Assembly: GCA_003554915.1 (NCBI GenBank)
Contig: PWHM01000072.1
Span: forward strand, 1 to 5,119
Source of the DNA: Candidatus Nealsoniibacteriota bacterium
GTDB taxonomy: Bacteria; Patescibacteriota; Minisyncoccia; Minisyncoccales; PWPS01
Direction of reading: 5' to 3'
Length of the DNA: 5,119 bases
The notes below the pieces were generated by a model that worked only from the letters and a program-made list of their open reading frames with translations, was not told where the DNA came from and did not search any database. Of this stretch, positions 5,037-5,119 are shown in pieces (positions within the stretch are counted from its first letter, which is position 1; each line of letters starts with the position of its first letter). The translations under genes were made by a program, and so were the position numbers.

Positions 5037-5057
5037 GTGGGGGATATTTTGGGGGTT
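5037..5057 (+). repeat. Right copy of 21 bp G-rich repeat, in the integrase leader
   Basis: GTGGGGGATATTT, one T, then GGGGGTT, ending four bases before the integrase ATG. It differs from the copy at 4837-4857 at one position only. Besides a likely arm-type integrase site, it occupies the ribosome-binding region of int; no standard Shine-Dalgarno other than the G-run is present. Confidence 0.6.
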
Positions 5058-5061
5058 TGCT

Positions 5062-5119
5062 ATGGCGACCAAAGGGATACGGAAACCGCAAAAAGCGCTC
5101 GCCGCGCGCTTTGTCGAGA
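5062..5119 (+). CDS. int: Tyrosine-type site-specific integrase, N-terminal fragment (continues beyond window)
   Basis: Only the first 19 residues are visible: MATKGIRKPQKALAARFVE. The basic opening followed by a L-x-A-R-F-V-E motif is how many integrases with an N-terminal DUF4102 arm-DNA-binding domain begin (pattern LTARFVE). The catalytic domain lies outside the window, so its integrity cannot be judged. The call is supported by the G-rich repeats just upstream and the AlpA/Prim-Pol context. The enzyme would recombine attP with a chromosomal att site, probably a tRNA gene given the core-like match at 4904-4915. Confidence 0.6.
   Translation, partial: MATKGIRKPQKALAARFVE

Noticed and set aside
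4873..5091. 72-codon minus-strand frame over the attachment-like region
   Set aside because: It covers the arm repeat, the integrase start and the putative core, and its protein has no recognisable features.

Overview
The window looks like part of a small integrative element (P4-satellite-like or an integrated plasmid or phage remnant) in a GC-rich proteobacterium, most likely an alphaproteobacterium. That placement rests on codon and GC bias, the AlpA / Prim-Pol-helicase gene style and a Rhizobiales-like small membrane protein. It is inference; no taxonomic marker gene is present.

Layout. Positions 2-133 hold the 3' end of a helix-turn-helix-like gene. A ~100 bp leader with two competing hairpins precedes an AlpA-family regulator (235-429). 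The next gene overlaps alpA by 8 bp (422-1138). It encodes a RecA/RepA-fold protein whose nucleotide-binding motifs are all degenerate. A small basic orphan protein (1217-1549) follows. It overlaps by 4 bp (ATGA) the large replication gene (1546-3600), an N-terminal Prim-Pol domain fused to an intact RepA-like ATPase domain. The spacing suggests one replication operon.

Directly downstream, 3642-3873 carries about 12 copies, in both orientations, of a GCGGACAAA-type iteron. The first inverted pair is also a plausible transcription terminator. This is the best candidate for the element's origin, and the Prim-Pol/helicase is the obvious candidate protein to act on it. Positions 3893-4300 are GC-rich with no gene I can support.

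A lower-GC stretch follows. It holds a two-transmembrane-segment protein (4419-4823) and a 238 bp non-coding segment organised like a phage attachment site. Two copies of a 21 bp G-rich repeat (20/21 identical, exactly 200 bp apart) bracket a 12 bp match to the 3' end of a tRNA-Ser gene (reverse strand). The start of a tyrosine integrase (from 5062) comes immediately after.

How it may work together (inference): integrase and arm sites handle excision and integration, AlpA regulates, and Prim-Pol/helicase plus iterons replicate the excised circle, with the pseudo-ATPase and the orphan protein as accessory replication or control factors. Arm-like repeats on both sides of the core resemble attP rather than attL or attR. 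The sequence may therefore be a circular form or a junction between tandem copies.
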